This document shows, piece after piece, positions 1 to 6,092 of a stretch of DNA of 9,216 nucleotides. A program made the position numbers and the translations under genes. The notes beneath the pieces were generated by a model. The model worked only from the letters and a program-made list of their open reading frames with translations, ran no database searches and was not told the origin of the DNA. The stretch's first letter is position 1, and each line of letters opens with the position of its first letter. The stretch comes from Betaproteobacteria bacterium (GTDB taxonomy: Bacteria > Pseudomonadota > Gammaproteobacteria > Burkholderiales > Rhodocyclaceae): positions 1 through 9,216 of the forward strand of contig JAIFNM010000219.1 in NCBI GenBank assembly GCA_020047725.1, in the 5' to 3' direction.

Positions 1-186
1 GACGTCGGACAGCGCAAGGTGCGCTTCATGGCCAAGGGCGAGTTGCCGTCGCCGCTCGATCCGCCACCGGGCTGCGCGTTTCACCGTCGCTGCCCGCACT
101 GCATCGACGTTTGCAAGGTCGATGCACCGCAACTGCGGCAGGTCGGCGATCACCTTACGGCTTGCCACCGGGCTGAAGAGATCTAG
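1..186 (+). CDS. Oligopeptide/dipeptide ABC transporter ATPase, C-terminal fragment
   Basis: Open from the first base, frame 1, 61 residues ending at TAG (184-186); the start and the nucleotide-binding domain lie outside the window. The visible part is the C-terminal extension typical of Opp/Dpp-type ATPases: a LPSPLDPPPGC stretch (residues 15-25), then cysteines at 25, 31, 38 and 55 with FHRRCP between, and an ending of the type H-x-x-A-C-H. In the family this extension follows the ATPase domain, and its cysteine cluster has been seen to bind an iron-sulfur cluster in a DppD homologue. C34 is an extra cysteine. By family, the protein would energise uptake of peptides or similar solutes at the inner face of the cytoplasmic membrane. 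Whether it is the DppD- or DppF-like subunit, and the substrate, cannot be told from this piece. It converges on the stress-protein gene. Confidence 0.88.
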   Translation, partial: DVGQRKVRFMAKGELPSPLDPPPGCAFHRRCPHCIDVCKVDAPQLRQVGDHLTACHRAEEI

Positions 187-213
187 CGTTGTGAGTCGTT
201 GATTTTTCAGGCT

Positions 214-252
214 GCCACCTCGTGAACGCCGTTTGATGCACTCACGAGAGGC
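214..252 (+). terminator. Hairpin downstream of the peptide-transporter ATPase
   Basis: CTCGTGA (219-225) pairs perfectly with TCACGAG (242-248) around a 16-nt loop, and an outer GCC/GGC (214-216 and 250-252) can extend the stem across a small internal loop. It begins 27 nt after the stop codon, so it could end the + strand transcript. There is no T-run after it, so it is not a canonical intrinsic terminator. Confidence 0.35.
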
Positions 253-287
253 AATCCAGAATATCCCATGAAAGAGTCGGGAAGGGT

Positions 288-321
288 GCGGGCGCGATTT
301 CGCTTATTGGTTCGCGCCCGC
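288..321. terminator. GC-rich hairpin between convergent genes
   Basis: GCGGGCGCGA (288-297) and TCGCGCCCGC (312-321) form a perfect 10-bp stem with a 14-nt loop. It lies 28 nt beyond the stress-protein stop on the - strand, and on the far side of the + strand gene. A stem this strong between two converging genes suggests a bidirectional transcript end. The - strand flank is pyrimidine-rich but has no clean U-tract, so termination is inferred from position and stability. Confidence 0.5.
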
Positions 322-349
322 CGGTGTTCCATGCTTGTGCCGATCAGTC

Positions 350-793
350 TCAGCGGTAAACAAGCACCGGAATCTTCGAGTGCGTAAGCACCTTGTTGGT
401 TTCACTGCCGAGCACCAGTGCATTCAACCCGCGCCGGCCATGCGAGGCCATGAAAATCAGGTCGCAACCGCATTGCGCGGCGGCTTCAATGATGGCTTCA
501 TGGACAACGTCGCTGGTCAACGTCATCCTGGTGCAGGGCACGCCAGCCTCCTTGCAGAGGTCTTCAACGAACTGGAGAACGTTTTGCGCTTCCTGTTCGG
601 CAAATTCCTCAAGTTTGTAGGGTTCCGGTAAGTGAACCCATGCGCCCTTGCCCCAGTAATACTCCGGGGTATGATGTTTGACATAGAAAACGGTGAGGCG
701 AGCACCCGCTTCCTTGGCGAAAGAAACGGCTCGCCGGGCGGTACCCTGTGAGAACTGGGAACCGTCAGTAGGGACAAGAATGTTCTTGAACAT
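350..793 (-). CDS. Universal stress protein, UspA family, single domain
   Basis: The product has 147 residues, the normal length for a one-domain Usp. The start is taken at ATG 793 because AAAGGAG lies 5 nt upstream and the protein then opens MFKNILVPTDGS, the first beta strand with the conserved Asp (D10). A TTG at 808 would add five residues that overlap the Shine-Dalgarno. The ATP-binding signature near the C-terminus is ASHG-x9-GS (residues 126-140), so the first glycine of the usual G-x2-G-x9-G(S/T) motif is alanine. The end, IPVLVYR, is the usual last strand. These cytoplasmic proteins dimerise and support survival under stress, and many bind ATP. The segment around residues 40-60 is rich in His, Tyr and Trp, which is the variable region of the family. 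The gene appears monocistronic, with its own promoter and a hairpin downstream. Confidence 0.93.
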   Translation of the reverse strand: MFKNILVPTDGSQFSQGTARRAVSFAKEAGARLTVFYVKHHTPEYYWGKGAWVHLPEPYKLEEFAEQEAQNVLQFVEDLCKEAGVPCTRMTLTSDVVHEAIIEAAAQCGCDLIFMASHGRRGLNALVLGSETNKVLTHSKIPVLVYR

Positions 794-798
794 GACAA

Positions 799-805
799 CT
801 CCTTT
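799..805 (-). promoter_or_regulatory. Shine-Dalgarno of the universal stress protein gene
   Basis: On the - strand this reads AAAGGAG and is followed by 5 nt before ATG 793. It decides the start, since the alternative TTG at 808 lies upstream of it and is in the same frame. Confidence 0.8.
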
Positions 806-826
806 CAACAGTTAGAGTGCACTTTC

Positions 827-856
827 AATATAGTCGACGAAAACAAAAAAAGACAA
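827..856 (-). promoter_or_regulatory. Putative sigma-70 promoter of the universal stress protein gene
   Basis: On the - strand TTGTCT (856-851) and TATATT (832-827) are separated by 18 nt, matching 4/6 and 5/6 of the -35 and -10 consensus. A T-rich run fills the upstream part of the spacer. Transcription would start near 820, giving a leader of about 27 nt that holds the Shine-Dalgarno. Called by eye. Confidence 0.5.
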
Positions 857-869
857 CGGAATTATTCCG
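857..869. promoter_or_regulatory. Perfect palindrome upstream of the stress-protein promoter
   Basis: CGGAAT-T-ATTCCG is a perfect inverted repeat with a single central base. It abuts the upstream side of the proposed -35 box (851-856), with its centre near -43 from the inferred start of transcription. That position is typical of an activator that contacts RNA polymerase, or of a repressor site. The sequence does not match the FNR or CRP consensus and I cannot name a regulator. Confidence 0.35.
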
Positions 870-1044
870 GATGAGCTGGTTTTAGATTTCGAAGGTGATG
901 TCTTGCTGCATGCAAAGGCTGGTGTTGGCGATCTCAATCGGTGCCTGGCTGAATCATTTGGGTGGCTTGCAGGTCAATAGATATGGTCATCTCCAGGATG
1001 TAATGCCTGGAAGCCAATGATTACGCGGCTCTCGCACTATGCCT

Positions 1045-1076
1045 GCCGGAGAACGCCGTTTGACGGGCGTTCTGGC
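1045..1076 (-). terminator. Hairpin after the ABC permease gene
   Basis: AGAACGCC (1050-1057) and GGCGTTCT (1066-1073) form a perfect 8-bp stem with an 8-nt loop. An outer GCC/GGC pair (1045-1047 and 1074-1076) extends it past a two-base bulge. It starts 5 nt beyond the permease stop codon on the - strand, where an operon end is expected. No U-tract follows, so it may be a Rho-assisted end or a 3'-protecting stem. Confidence 0.5.
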
Positions 1077-1081
1077 GTGGG

Positions 1082-2767
1082 TCAGACGAAGGCGCCTTCT
1101 TTTGATTGCGAGAAGCGCAGAACGACGAATACGCACAAGCCGGAGCTGACCAGCAGTATCGTCGACAGCGCCGCAGCGATGCCGAATTCACCGTCCAGCA
1201 CCGCGCTGTAGATGCGTACCGGCATGGTGGCCGTTCGTGCCGTATAGAGCAGCAGGGTGGACGAGAGTTCGTTGATGGCCGTTATGAAACTCATCATCGC
1301 ACCAGCAACGATTCCCGGCATCATCAGCGGTACGGTGACGCGCAGAAAGGCTTTGGCCGGCGAGGCGCCGAGGCTGATCGCGGCTTCCTCGATCGACGGC
1401 TTGATCTGGCGCAGCACCGAACTGGTGGCGCGTACGCCGTAGGGCAAGCGGCGGATGAACAGGATCAGGACGATGATGGTTCCCGTTCCCATCAGATCGA
1501 GCGAGCCTTCGTTGAAAGTAAGCAGGAAGCCGATGGCCATGACCACGCCGGGCACGACGTAGGGCACCATCAGCACGGTATCCAGAATGCCCGAGAGCGG
1601 GGTTTCGCGGCGCACGATGATGTATGAGATCAGCCCGCCAGCGACGGTGATCGCAATCGTGGCGATCAGTGAAAACCGGAAGGTGTTCACGATGACGTCG
1701 GAGACTTCGTTGATTACGCGGGCGTAGCTGTTGAGGCCGAATCCGCCAGTAAATACCGGGCCGCTAGTCTGCAGGAACGACGTGTAGATCACCACGACGA
1801 TGGGCAGCGTGGCCAGCGCCACGACGGCGTAGCTCAGGAGGTGTATGGCCGCTCCGAACACGCCCTTGCACTCCTTGGGCGCAGTGCGGTTGGTCATCGA
1901 TCCGGTATAGCGGCGCTTGCCCATCAGGTGGCGCTGCAACAGGACGGCCAGCATCGACATCGCGATCATCAGCATCGAGATACTGACGGCCATGGTCGGC
2001 GGCCCGCCCATTTCGGACGTGTATTGGTTGTAGGCGATGGTCGACAAGGTCCGGAAGTCGCGGCCGATGATCGACGGCGTGCCGAAATCGGCAATCGACA
2101 GCACGAAGCACAGAATGGCGCCCGAGCTGATCGCCGGAAAGACCAGCGGCAAGGTGATCTTGAACAGTCGTTCCAGCCGGCTGCAGCCGAGGTTTTCGGC
2201 GGCTTCCTCGAACGAGCGGTTGATGTTGCGCAAGGCGCTTTCCGTCATCAGATAAACGAACGGAAAGAATTTCAGGCTGAACACCAGGATGATGCCGTGG
2301 ATGCCGTAAATGGTCGGCATGGTGATGCCGAGGGCTTTCATTTGCTGGGTCAGCCAGCCGTTGTTGCCGGCGACGACGATCCATGAGTAAGCGCCGATGA
2401 AGGGCGGCGAAACCAGCGCCATGACCGCCAGCGTGGCGATCAGGCTGCGCCCCTTGACCACGTAGCGGGCCGTGCAATAGGCTAGCGGAACGCCCAGCAG
2501 ACAAGCGCCGACCATGCCGCCGACGCCCACGATCAGCGTGTTCTTGAACGCGCCGAGGTAGTAGGGGTGCGTCAGTACCTTCAGGTAATTGTCTAGCGTG
2601 AAGGACTGCGTCTCGGGGTTGATGAATCCGAGGATCAGTACCTGCGCTATCGGCCAGATCAGCATCAGTCCAATGACGGCCAGTGAAACAGCCATGATGA
2701 TCGACCAGAAATCGATGCGCACGAATCCGCGCATGGCGCTTGGACGTTTTGTTCCCGGAGCGCTCAT
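1082..2767 (-). CDS. ABC transporter permease, fused two-domain (FbpB/ferric-phosphonate type)
   Basis: The product is a 561-residue inner-membrane protein with about twelve hydrophobic segments in two homologous halves (about 20-280 and 305-550), each a binding-protein-dependent permease domain. Each half carries the cytoplasmic EAA loop that docks on the ATPase: EEAAENLG at 187-194 followed by ITLPLVFPA, and EEAAISLG at 460-467 followed by VTVPLMMPG. Fused permeases of this kind are found in the ferric-iron (FbpB/SfuB) and related phosphonate and other small-anion importers. The start is ATG 2767, whose ATGA overlaps the TGA of the ATPase gene by 4 nt, implying translational coupling. The reading frame stays open upstream to 3037, but that stretch is an Arg-rich shadow of the ATPase gene. 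A linker near 280-303 joins the halves. The fold assignment is firm; the substrate is unknown. Confidence 0.93.
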   Translation of the reverse strand: MSAPGTKRPSAMRGFVRIDFWSIIMAVSLAVIGLMLIWPIAQVLILGFINPETQSFTLDNYLKVLTHPYYLGAFKNTLIVGVGGMVGACLLGVPLAYCTARYVVKGRSLIATLAVMALVSPPFIGAYSWIVVAGNNGWLTQQMKALGITMPTIYGIHGIILVFSLKFFPFVYLMTESALRNINRSFEEAAENLGCSRLERLFKITLPLVFPAISSGAILCFVLSIADFGTPSIIGRDFRTLSTIAYNQYTSEMGGPPTMAVSISMLMIAMSMLAVLLQRHLMGKRRYTGSMTNRTAPKECKGVFGAAIHLLSYAVVALATLPIVVVIYTSFLQTSGPVFTGGFGLNSYARVINEVSDVIVNTFRFSLIATIAITVAGGLISYIIVRRETPLSGILDTVLMVPYVVPGVVMAIGFLLTFNEGSLDLMGTGTIIVLILFIRRLPYGVRATSSVLRQIKPSIEEAAISLGASPAKAFLRVTVPLMMPGIVAGAMMSFITAINELSSTLLLYTARTATMPVRIYSAVLDGEFGIAAALSTILLVSSGLCVFVVLRFSQSKEGAFV

Positions 2768-3840
2768 GACAACAGCTTCCCGGTTTCCCCTTCGGCGTAA
2801 TAGAGGATATCCGCCGCCAGGAGTCCGACGCTCACGGTGTCGCCGATCTTTACTGCCATCATGGTTTCGTTGGGTGCGGTGAGTGCTTCCAGTACGCCGT
2901 GTCCGGCGACGTCCACCAGCAACTGCAGTTCGCGTCCGGTGAACATGGACTGACGCAAAGTGCCGTCGACCTGCAATCCGTTGCCGGTCAGCGCCCGGTT
3001 GACCAGCACCTTTTCGGGGCGGATGGCGGCGACGCAATTCGCCTGATTGCGTATCGCCGCGGGTGCGTCAAATTTCTGCCCCAGCAACTGCGCTGAGTCG
3101 GTGTGTGTGGTGTCCACGGCCATGAAATTGTTGGCGCCGACAAAGCTGGCGACAAAGCGGTTTTCCGGCCGGTTATAGATCGCCCAGGGTGTGTCGACCT
3201 GTTGCGCCACGCCGTCAAACATTACACAAACCTGGTCGGAGATCGACAAGGCTTCTTCCTGATCATGGGTTACATAGATGGCGGTAATGCCGAACTCCTG
3301 CTGCACCTGTCGGATATCGCGTCGGAGATCAATGCGCAATTTGGCGTCGAGATTGGACAGGGGCTCGTCCATCAACAGCACCTTGGGTCGGATGACTAGC
3401 GCACGGGCCAGGCCGACGCGCTGTTGCTGGCCGCCGCTCAACTGGTGCGGCATCCGTTCCGCGTGCTGATCAAGTTGCACAGTGGCCAGGATGTCCGTTA
3501 CGCGCTGCCTGATTTCAGCCGCCGGCACCTTCTGCTGCACCAGGCCGAAGGCCACGTTATCAAAAACGCTTAGATGCGGAAATACTGCGTAATCCTGAAA
3601 CACCATGCCGACGTTGCGCTTGTTGGCGCTCAGATGGCCGATCGACTCTTCGCCGACAAAAATCTCGCCAGCGTCTTGCTGATGAAAGCCGGCGATGGCA
3701 CGCAGCAAGGTCGTTTTTCCACAACCGCTGGGGCCAAGAAGCGTGAAGAAAGCACCAGAATCGATGTCGAGGTTGATGCCTTTGAGGGCTACGTGGTTGC
3801 CGTAGGATTTTTTGATGTTCTTGATGCGGACTTGAGCCAT
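2764..3840 (-). CDS. ABC transporter ATP-binding protein (FbpC/PotA-like, with C-terminal TOBE region)
   Basis: This 358-residue ATPase energises the adjacent permease. All nucleotide-binding motifs are intact: Walker A GPSGCGKT (36-43), Q-loop Q82, signature LSGGQ (134-138), Walker B VLLMDE (154-159), D-loop SNLD (162-165) and switch His H192. Residues from about 235 to the end form the regulatory TOBE-type region of the CUT1/ferric/polyamine ATPases, including the AAIRPEKV segment (271-278). ATG 3840 gives the standard opening MAQVRIKNIKKSYG and no other start fits, although the upstream bases show no convincing Shine-Dalgarno. The stop overlaps the permease start by 4 nt. The binding-protein gene ends 136 nt upstream. 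The motifs alone do not reveal the substrate. Confidence 0.95.
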   Translation of the reverse strand: MAQVRIKNIKKSYGNHVALKGINLDIDSGAFFTLLGPSGCGKTTLLRAIAGFHQQDAGEIFVGEESIGHLSANKRNVGMVFQDYAVFPHLSVFDNVAFGLVQQKVPAAEIRQRVTDILATVQLDQHAERMPHQLSGGQQQRVGLARALVIRPKVLLMDEPLSNLDAKLRIDLRRDIRQVQQEFGITAIYVTHDQEEALSISDQVCVMFDGVAQQVDTPWAIYNRPENRFVASFVGANNFMAVDTTHTDSAQLLGQKFDAPAAIRNQANCVAAIRPEKVLVNRALTGNGLQVDGTLRQSMFTGRELQLLVDVAGHGVLEALTAPNETMMAVKIGDTVSVGLLAADILYYAEGETGKLLS

Positions 3841-3882
3841 GATCAGTTTCAGGGTTAATTGATAAGCAAGGCACTGAAAATA

Positions 3883-3954
3883 CCCGTCACACCGGTGAAA
3901 ACCGGTGTCCAGTTTTTGCAGTCACTGGATTACGGCTGGTGCCGGAATGACGGG
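3883..3954. repeat. 72-bp imperfect palindromic element (REP/MITE-like)
   Basis: The outer arms CCCGTCACACCGG (3883-3895) and CCGGAATGACGGG (3942-3954) pair with two mismatches. Inside them GTGTCCAGT (3905-3913) faces ACTGGATTA (3923-3931), giving a second stem, and ACCGGTGAAAACCGGT forms a small hairpin of its own (3891-3906). The CCCGTCA...TCCAGT / ACTGG...TGACGGG pattern resembles dispersed intergenic palindromes I know from many proteobacterial genomes. It lies in the 136-bp gap between the binding-protein stop and the ATPase start, within the presumed operon. There it could trim or stabilise mRNA so that the binding protein is made in excess. Copy number cannot be seen from this window. 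Confidence 0.65.
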
Positions 3955-3976
3955 GCGGAGCGAGCGTTTCCTGTAA

Positions 3977-4957
3977 TTATTGCTTGTTCAGCAGCAAATC
4001 GTTCCATTTGGCGAGGATGCGGGCGCGATTGGCACCGGCCCAATCGTCGTCGTATTTGACCAGCTTGAGCTTGCTCAAGGGAGTCAAGGCATTCTTGGAG
4101 ACGATGTCGGCGCGAACAGGGCGGCGACCAGCCGCATCAACGACTTCCTGCGCTTCACTTGAGAGCATGAAATTGATGAAGGCTTTACCGCCCTCGGCGT
4201 TGATCGGTGTGGCCGTCAGCGCCATGACGTCGGCGATGGCGGAGGTTCCATCGGCCGGGTAGATCAGTTCAACCGGGCCGCCGCCCACTTTGTATCTGAG
4301 CAGGGTGTCTTCATTGGACAGGCCCACGGATGCTTCGCCATCGTTGACGAATTTCGACACGGCGCCGGAACTGTTGGAGAGGATCGTGTTATCGAGGATC
4401 TTGGCGTAAAGTTCCCAGCCTTTTTCTTCGCCATAGAGCTGCAGGAGGATGCCGAGCTGGATGAATGCGGACCCCGCTTTATCTGGACGTGCGGCCGAAA
4501 TCTTGCCCTTGTACATGGGGTTGGCCAGGTCCATCCAGGTCTTCGGGTATTGGGCGGGCGTCAACAGCTTGGTGTTGACGCCGAATGACGTGGCCACTGC
4601 GGTAAACGGTACGGCTGCATCATTCACCTTGAACTCGCTGGCCATGAATTTTGCGTTTTCAGGCATGTACTTGGTGAACAGGCCTGCATTGGACTCAATT
4701 ACCTCTGTTGAAACACTGAACAGCACATCGGCCGTCTGGCGTCCTTTTTCGGCTTTCAAGCGGTTGATCAGGTCACCTGATCCGCCTTTGATCAGATCGA
4801 CTTTGACATTGGCGCTTTTCTCGAAGGAGGGGATGACCTTGTCGATAAGTTCCTGCGGGGCCGCCGTGTAGATGGTGACCTTGGCCTGGGCCAAGACCTG
4901 GGTACTGATCATTGCGCCGAAGGTCAGCGCAGCCAGAAGTTTGCACGTTGTTTTCAT
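3977..4957 (-). CDS. Periplasmic substrate-binding protein of the ABC importer
   Basis: The product has 326 residues. The start is ATG 4957, which has GGAG 8 nt upstream and opens a clear signal peptide: MKTTCK, a hydrophobic core, then A-Q-A at 23-25 with likely cleavage after A25. The frame is open to 5020 but the extra 21 residues would bury the signal. The mature chain begins KVTIYTAAPQELIDKVIPSFEK and has the features of type 2 periplasmic binding proteins of the FbpA-like group, including the IYPADGTSA segment (232-240), FMLSSEAQ (263-270) and GRRPVR (277-282). Ferric binders of this group use a Tyr-Tyr pair after the strand that here reads VGLSNED (211-217); the tyrosines are absent, and the usual N-terminal binding loop is TAAP. 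A non-iron anion such as a phosphonate or phosphate ester is therefore more likely, but the ligand is not established. First gene of the importer operon. Confidence 0.92.
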   Translation of the reverse strand: MKTTCKLLAALTFGAMISTQVLAQAKVTIYTAAPQELIDKVIPSFEKSANVKVDLIKGGSGDLINRLKAEKGRQTADVLFSVSTEVIESNAGLFTKYMPENAKFMASEFKVNDAAVPFTAVATSFGVNTKLLTPAQYPKTWMDLANPMYKGKISAARPDKAGSAFIQLGILLQLYGEEKGWELYAKILDNTILSNSSGAVSKFVNDGEASVGLSNEDTLLRYKVGGGPVELIYPADGTSAIADVMALTATPINAEGGKAFINFMLSSEAQEVVDAAGRRPVRADIVSKNALTPLSKLKLVKYDDDWAGANRARILAKWNDLLLNKQ

Positions 4958-5025
4958 TTTTGATTCTCCAACAGGCTGGGGGGAAACGGTACGCATGATG
5001 AGCCTGACGATGCATACCACGCTTT

Positions 5026-5053
5026 ATTACACAAACCACCACGCTAATAGCAA
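5026..5053 (-). promoter_or_regulatory. Putative sigma-70 promoter of the ABC importer operon
   Basis: On the - strand TTGCTA (5053-5048) and TGTAAT (5031-5026) are 16 nt apart, matching 4/6 and 5/6 of consensus. Transcription would start near 5019, leaving a leader of about 60 nt before ATG 4957. It lies in an AT-rich gap between the nucleotidyltransferase and binding-protein genes. I saw no ferric-uptake-regulator or Pho box beside it. Called by eye. Confidence 0.4.
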
Positions 5054-5096
5054 TTAGATCGCCTTGCAAGATAATTGCGGCACATATGGGTATTAC

Positions 5097-5126
5097 TTTT
5101 TGCTCGCTGTGTTTTTGAGGCAAAAA
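5097..5126 (-). terminator. Weak AT-rich inverted repeat after the nucleotidyltransferase gene
   Basis: TTTTTGC (5097-5103) and GCAAAAA (5120-5126) are a perfect 7-bp inverted repeat with a 16-nt loop, starting 10 nt past the nucleotidyltransferase stop on the - strand. The stem is mostly A:T pairs and the loop is long. It is the only candidate transcript end in this gap, and a poor one. Confidence 0.25.
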
Positions 5127-5135
5127 AGATGGGTT

Positions 5136-6062
5136 TCAGGCGTCGCGGCCCGGTTTCCAGAGGTCTGCCTCGTAGTCGCCTGCGGCGATCAGTTGGCGAA
5201 TGCTTTCCTGACAATGAACCCTATCCTGCGGGTAGGTCACGCCAAACCAGAGGCTGTCGGTCTCAAGTATCCGGCAGTCTGCCTTTCCGTTGCGGATCAG
5301 GCTGTCGATGACATCGGGGATGTAGCTCTCGGCGGTCAGGCTTGTTCCACGGGCTTCGAGGAAGGCGGTGAAATGGTCGGACATATGGCGGAGGATGGCG
5401 GGCGTGAAGGCCCAGGTGTTCATGGACGAAATGGCCTCGGTCGGGATCGGGACCTTTGCTCCGGCAAGGTTGGTGCCACGGCAGACGCCGTCGGCCTCCA
5501 CCGCGATGCCCTTGTGCTCTTCGACCGCAACCAGCAAACCGTTCTGCGCCCGGCAGATGCCACGATTGACACCGCCATTGCTGGACAGCGTGGCACCGAT
5601 CTTGTAGCCGACCATGGCGAAATGGTCCGGCCTTGGCCCGGTGTGATTTTCCTTGCCCAGGAACCGTGCCAGGCATTCAAACGCATCGCGGCCATAAAAG
5701 TCGTCGGCGTTGATGACGGCAAAAGCTTCAGTCAACAGGTCGCGTGCGGCCAGAACGGCGTGCAGGGTGCCCCAGGGTTTGACCCGGCCTTGCGGTACGG
5801 TAAATCCCTCAGGCAGGTCGTGCAGATCCTGATAGGCGTAGTTGATTTCAATGCGCCCGCCGTAGCGGGCAGCGGTTCGGGATTTGAAAGCTTCGGCGAA
5901 GTCGGCTCGAATGACGAAGACGACGCGCCGAAAGCCGGCGCGCATCGCGTCGAACACCGAATAATCAAGCACCGTCTCGCCATGCGGGCCCATGGCATCC
6001 ATCTGCTTCAGGCTGCCATAGCGCGAACCCATGCCGGCAGCCATGACGAGAAGTGTTGTCAC
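5136..6062 (-). CDS. Nucleotidyltransferase, sugar-nucleotide pyrophosphorylase type
   Basis: The product has 308 residues with an N-terminal NTP-transferase Rossmann-like fold. The nucleotide-binding loop AAGMGSRYGSLKQ (8-20) is the family's signature. KPWGTLHAVLAAR (95-107) is the base-recognition and helix segment, and NADD (118-121) supplies a metal-binding aspartate. NTWAF (215-219) and GVTYPQDR (274-281) are further conserved blocks. Enzymes of this fold join a sugar phosphate to an NTP to give an NDP-sugar and pyrophosphate in the cytoplasm; which sugar and base are used here is unknown. The start is GTG 6062: the next methionine (6044) would remove the first beta strand. The Shine-Dalgarno is weak. 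The gene follows valS after 30 nt on the same strand and is probably co-transcribed with it. No sugar biosynthesis or glycosyltransferase genes are nearby. Confidence 0.85.
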   Translation of the reverse strand: MTTLLVMAAGMGSRYGSLKQMDAMGPHGETVLDYSVFDAMRAGFRRVVFVIRADFAEAFKSRTAARYGGRIEINYAYQDLHDLPEGFTVPQGRVKPWGTLHAVLAARDLLTEAFAVINADDFYGRDAFECLARFLGKENHTGPRPDHFAMVGYKIGATLSSNGGVNRGICRAQNGLLVAVEEHKGIAVEADGVCRGTNLAGAKVPIPTEAISSMNTWAFTPAILRHMSDHFTAFLEARGTSLTAESYIPDVIDSLIRNGKADCRILETDSLWFGVTYPQDRVHCQESIRQLIAAGDYEADLWKPGRDA

Positions 6063-6092
6063 CTCAATGCCTGAAGCGGAGATGTGGGTGGT

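Noticed and set aside
882..990. A possible small protein on the - strand upstream of the stress gene (18 codons from ATG 990, with a second open stretch in another frame to 882)
   Set aside because: The frame closes after 18 codons, the GGAG touches the ATG with no spacing, and neither part matches a family I know. A frameshifted remnant is possible but unsupported.
992..1011. TCCAGG/CCTGGA 6-bp inverted repeat between the stress and permease genes
   Set aside because: The stem is too short to stand out from chance in a GC-rich spacer.
2768..3037. A 90-residue N-terminal extension of the permease frame
   Set aside because: It is Arg- and His-rich, lies fully within the ATPase gene in another frame, and lacks membrane character. 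The ATGA overlap at 2764-2767 gives a far better start.
4958..5020. A 21-residue extension before the binding protein's signal peptide
   Set aside because: It would put a non-signal sequence before a textbook signal peptide, and the Shine-Dalgarno fits the ATG at 4957.
5064..6074. A 336-residue open frame on the + strand opposite the nucleotidyltransferase
   Set aside because: It is antisense to a gene with intact family motifs. Long antisense frames are common in GC-rich genes, and the translation shows no recognisable domain.
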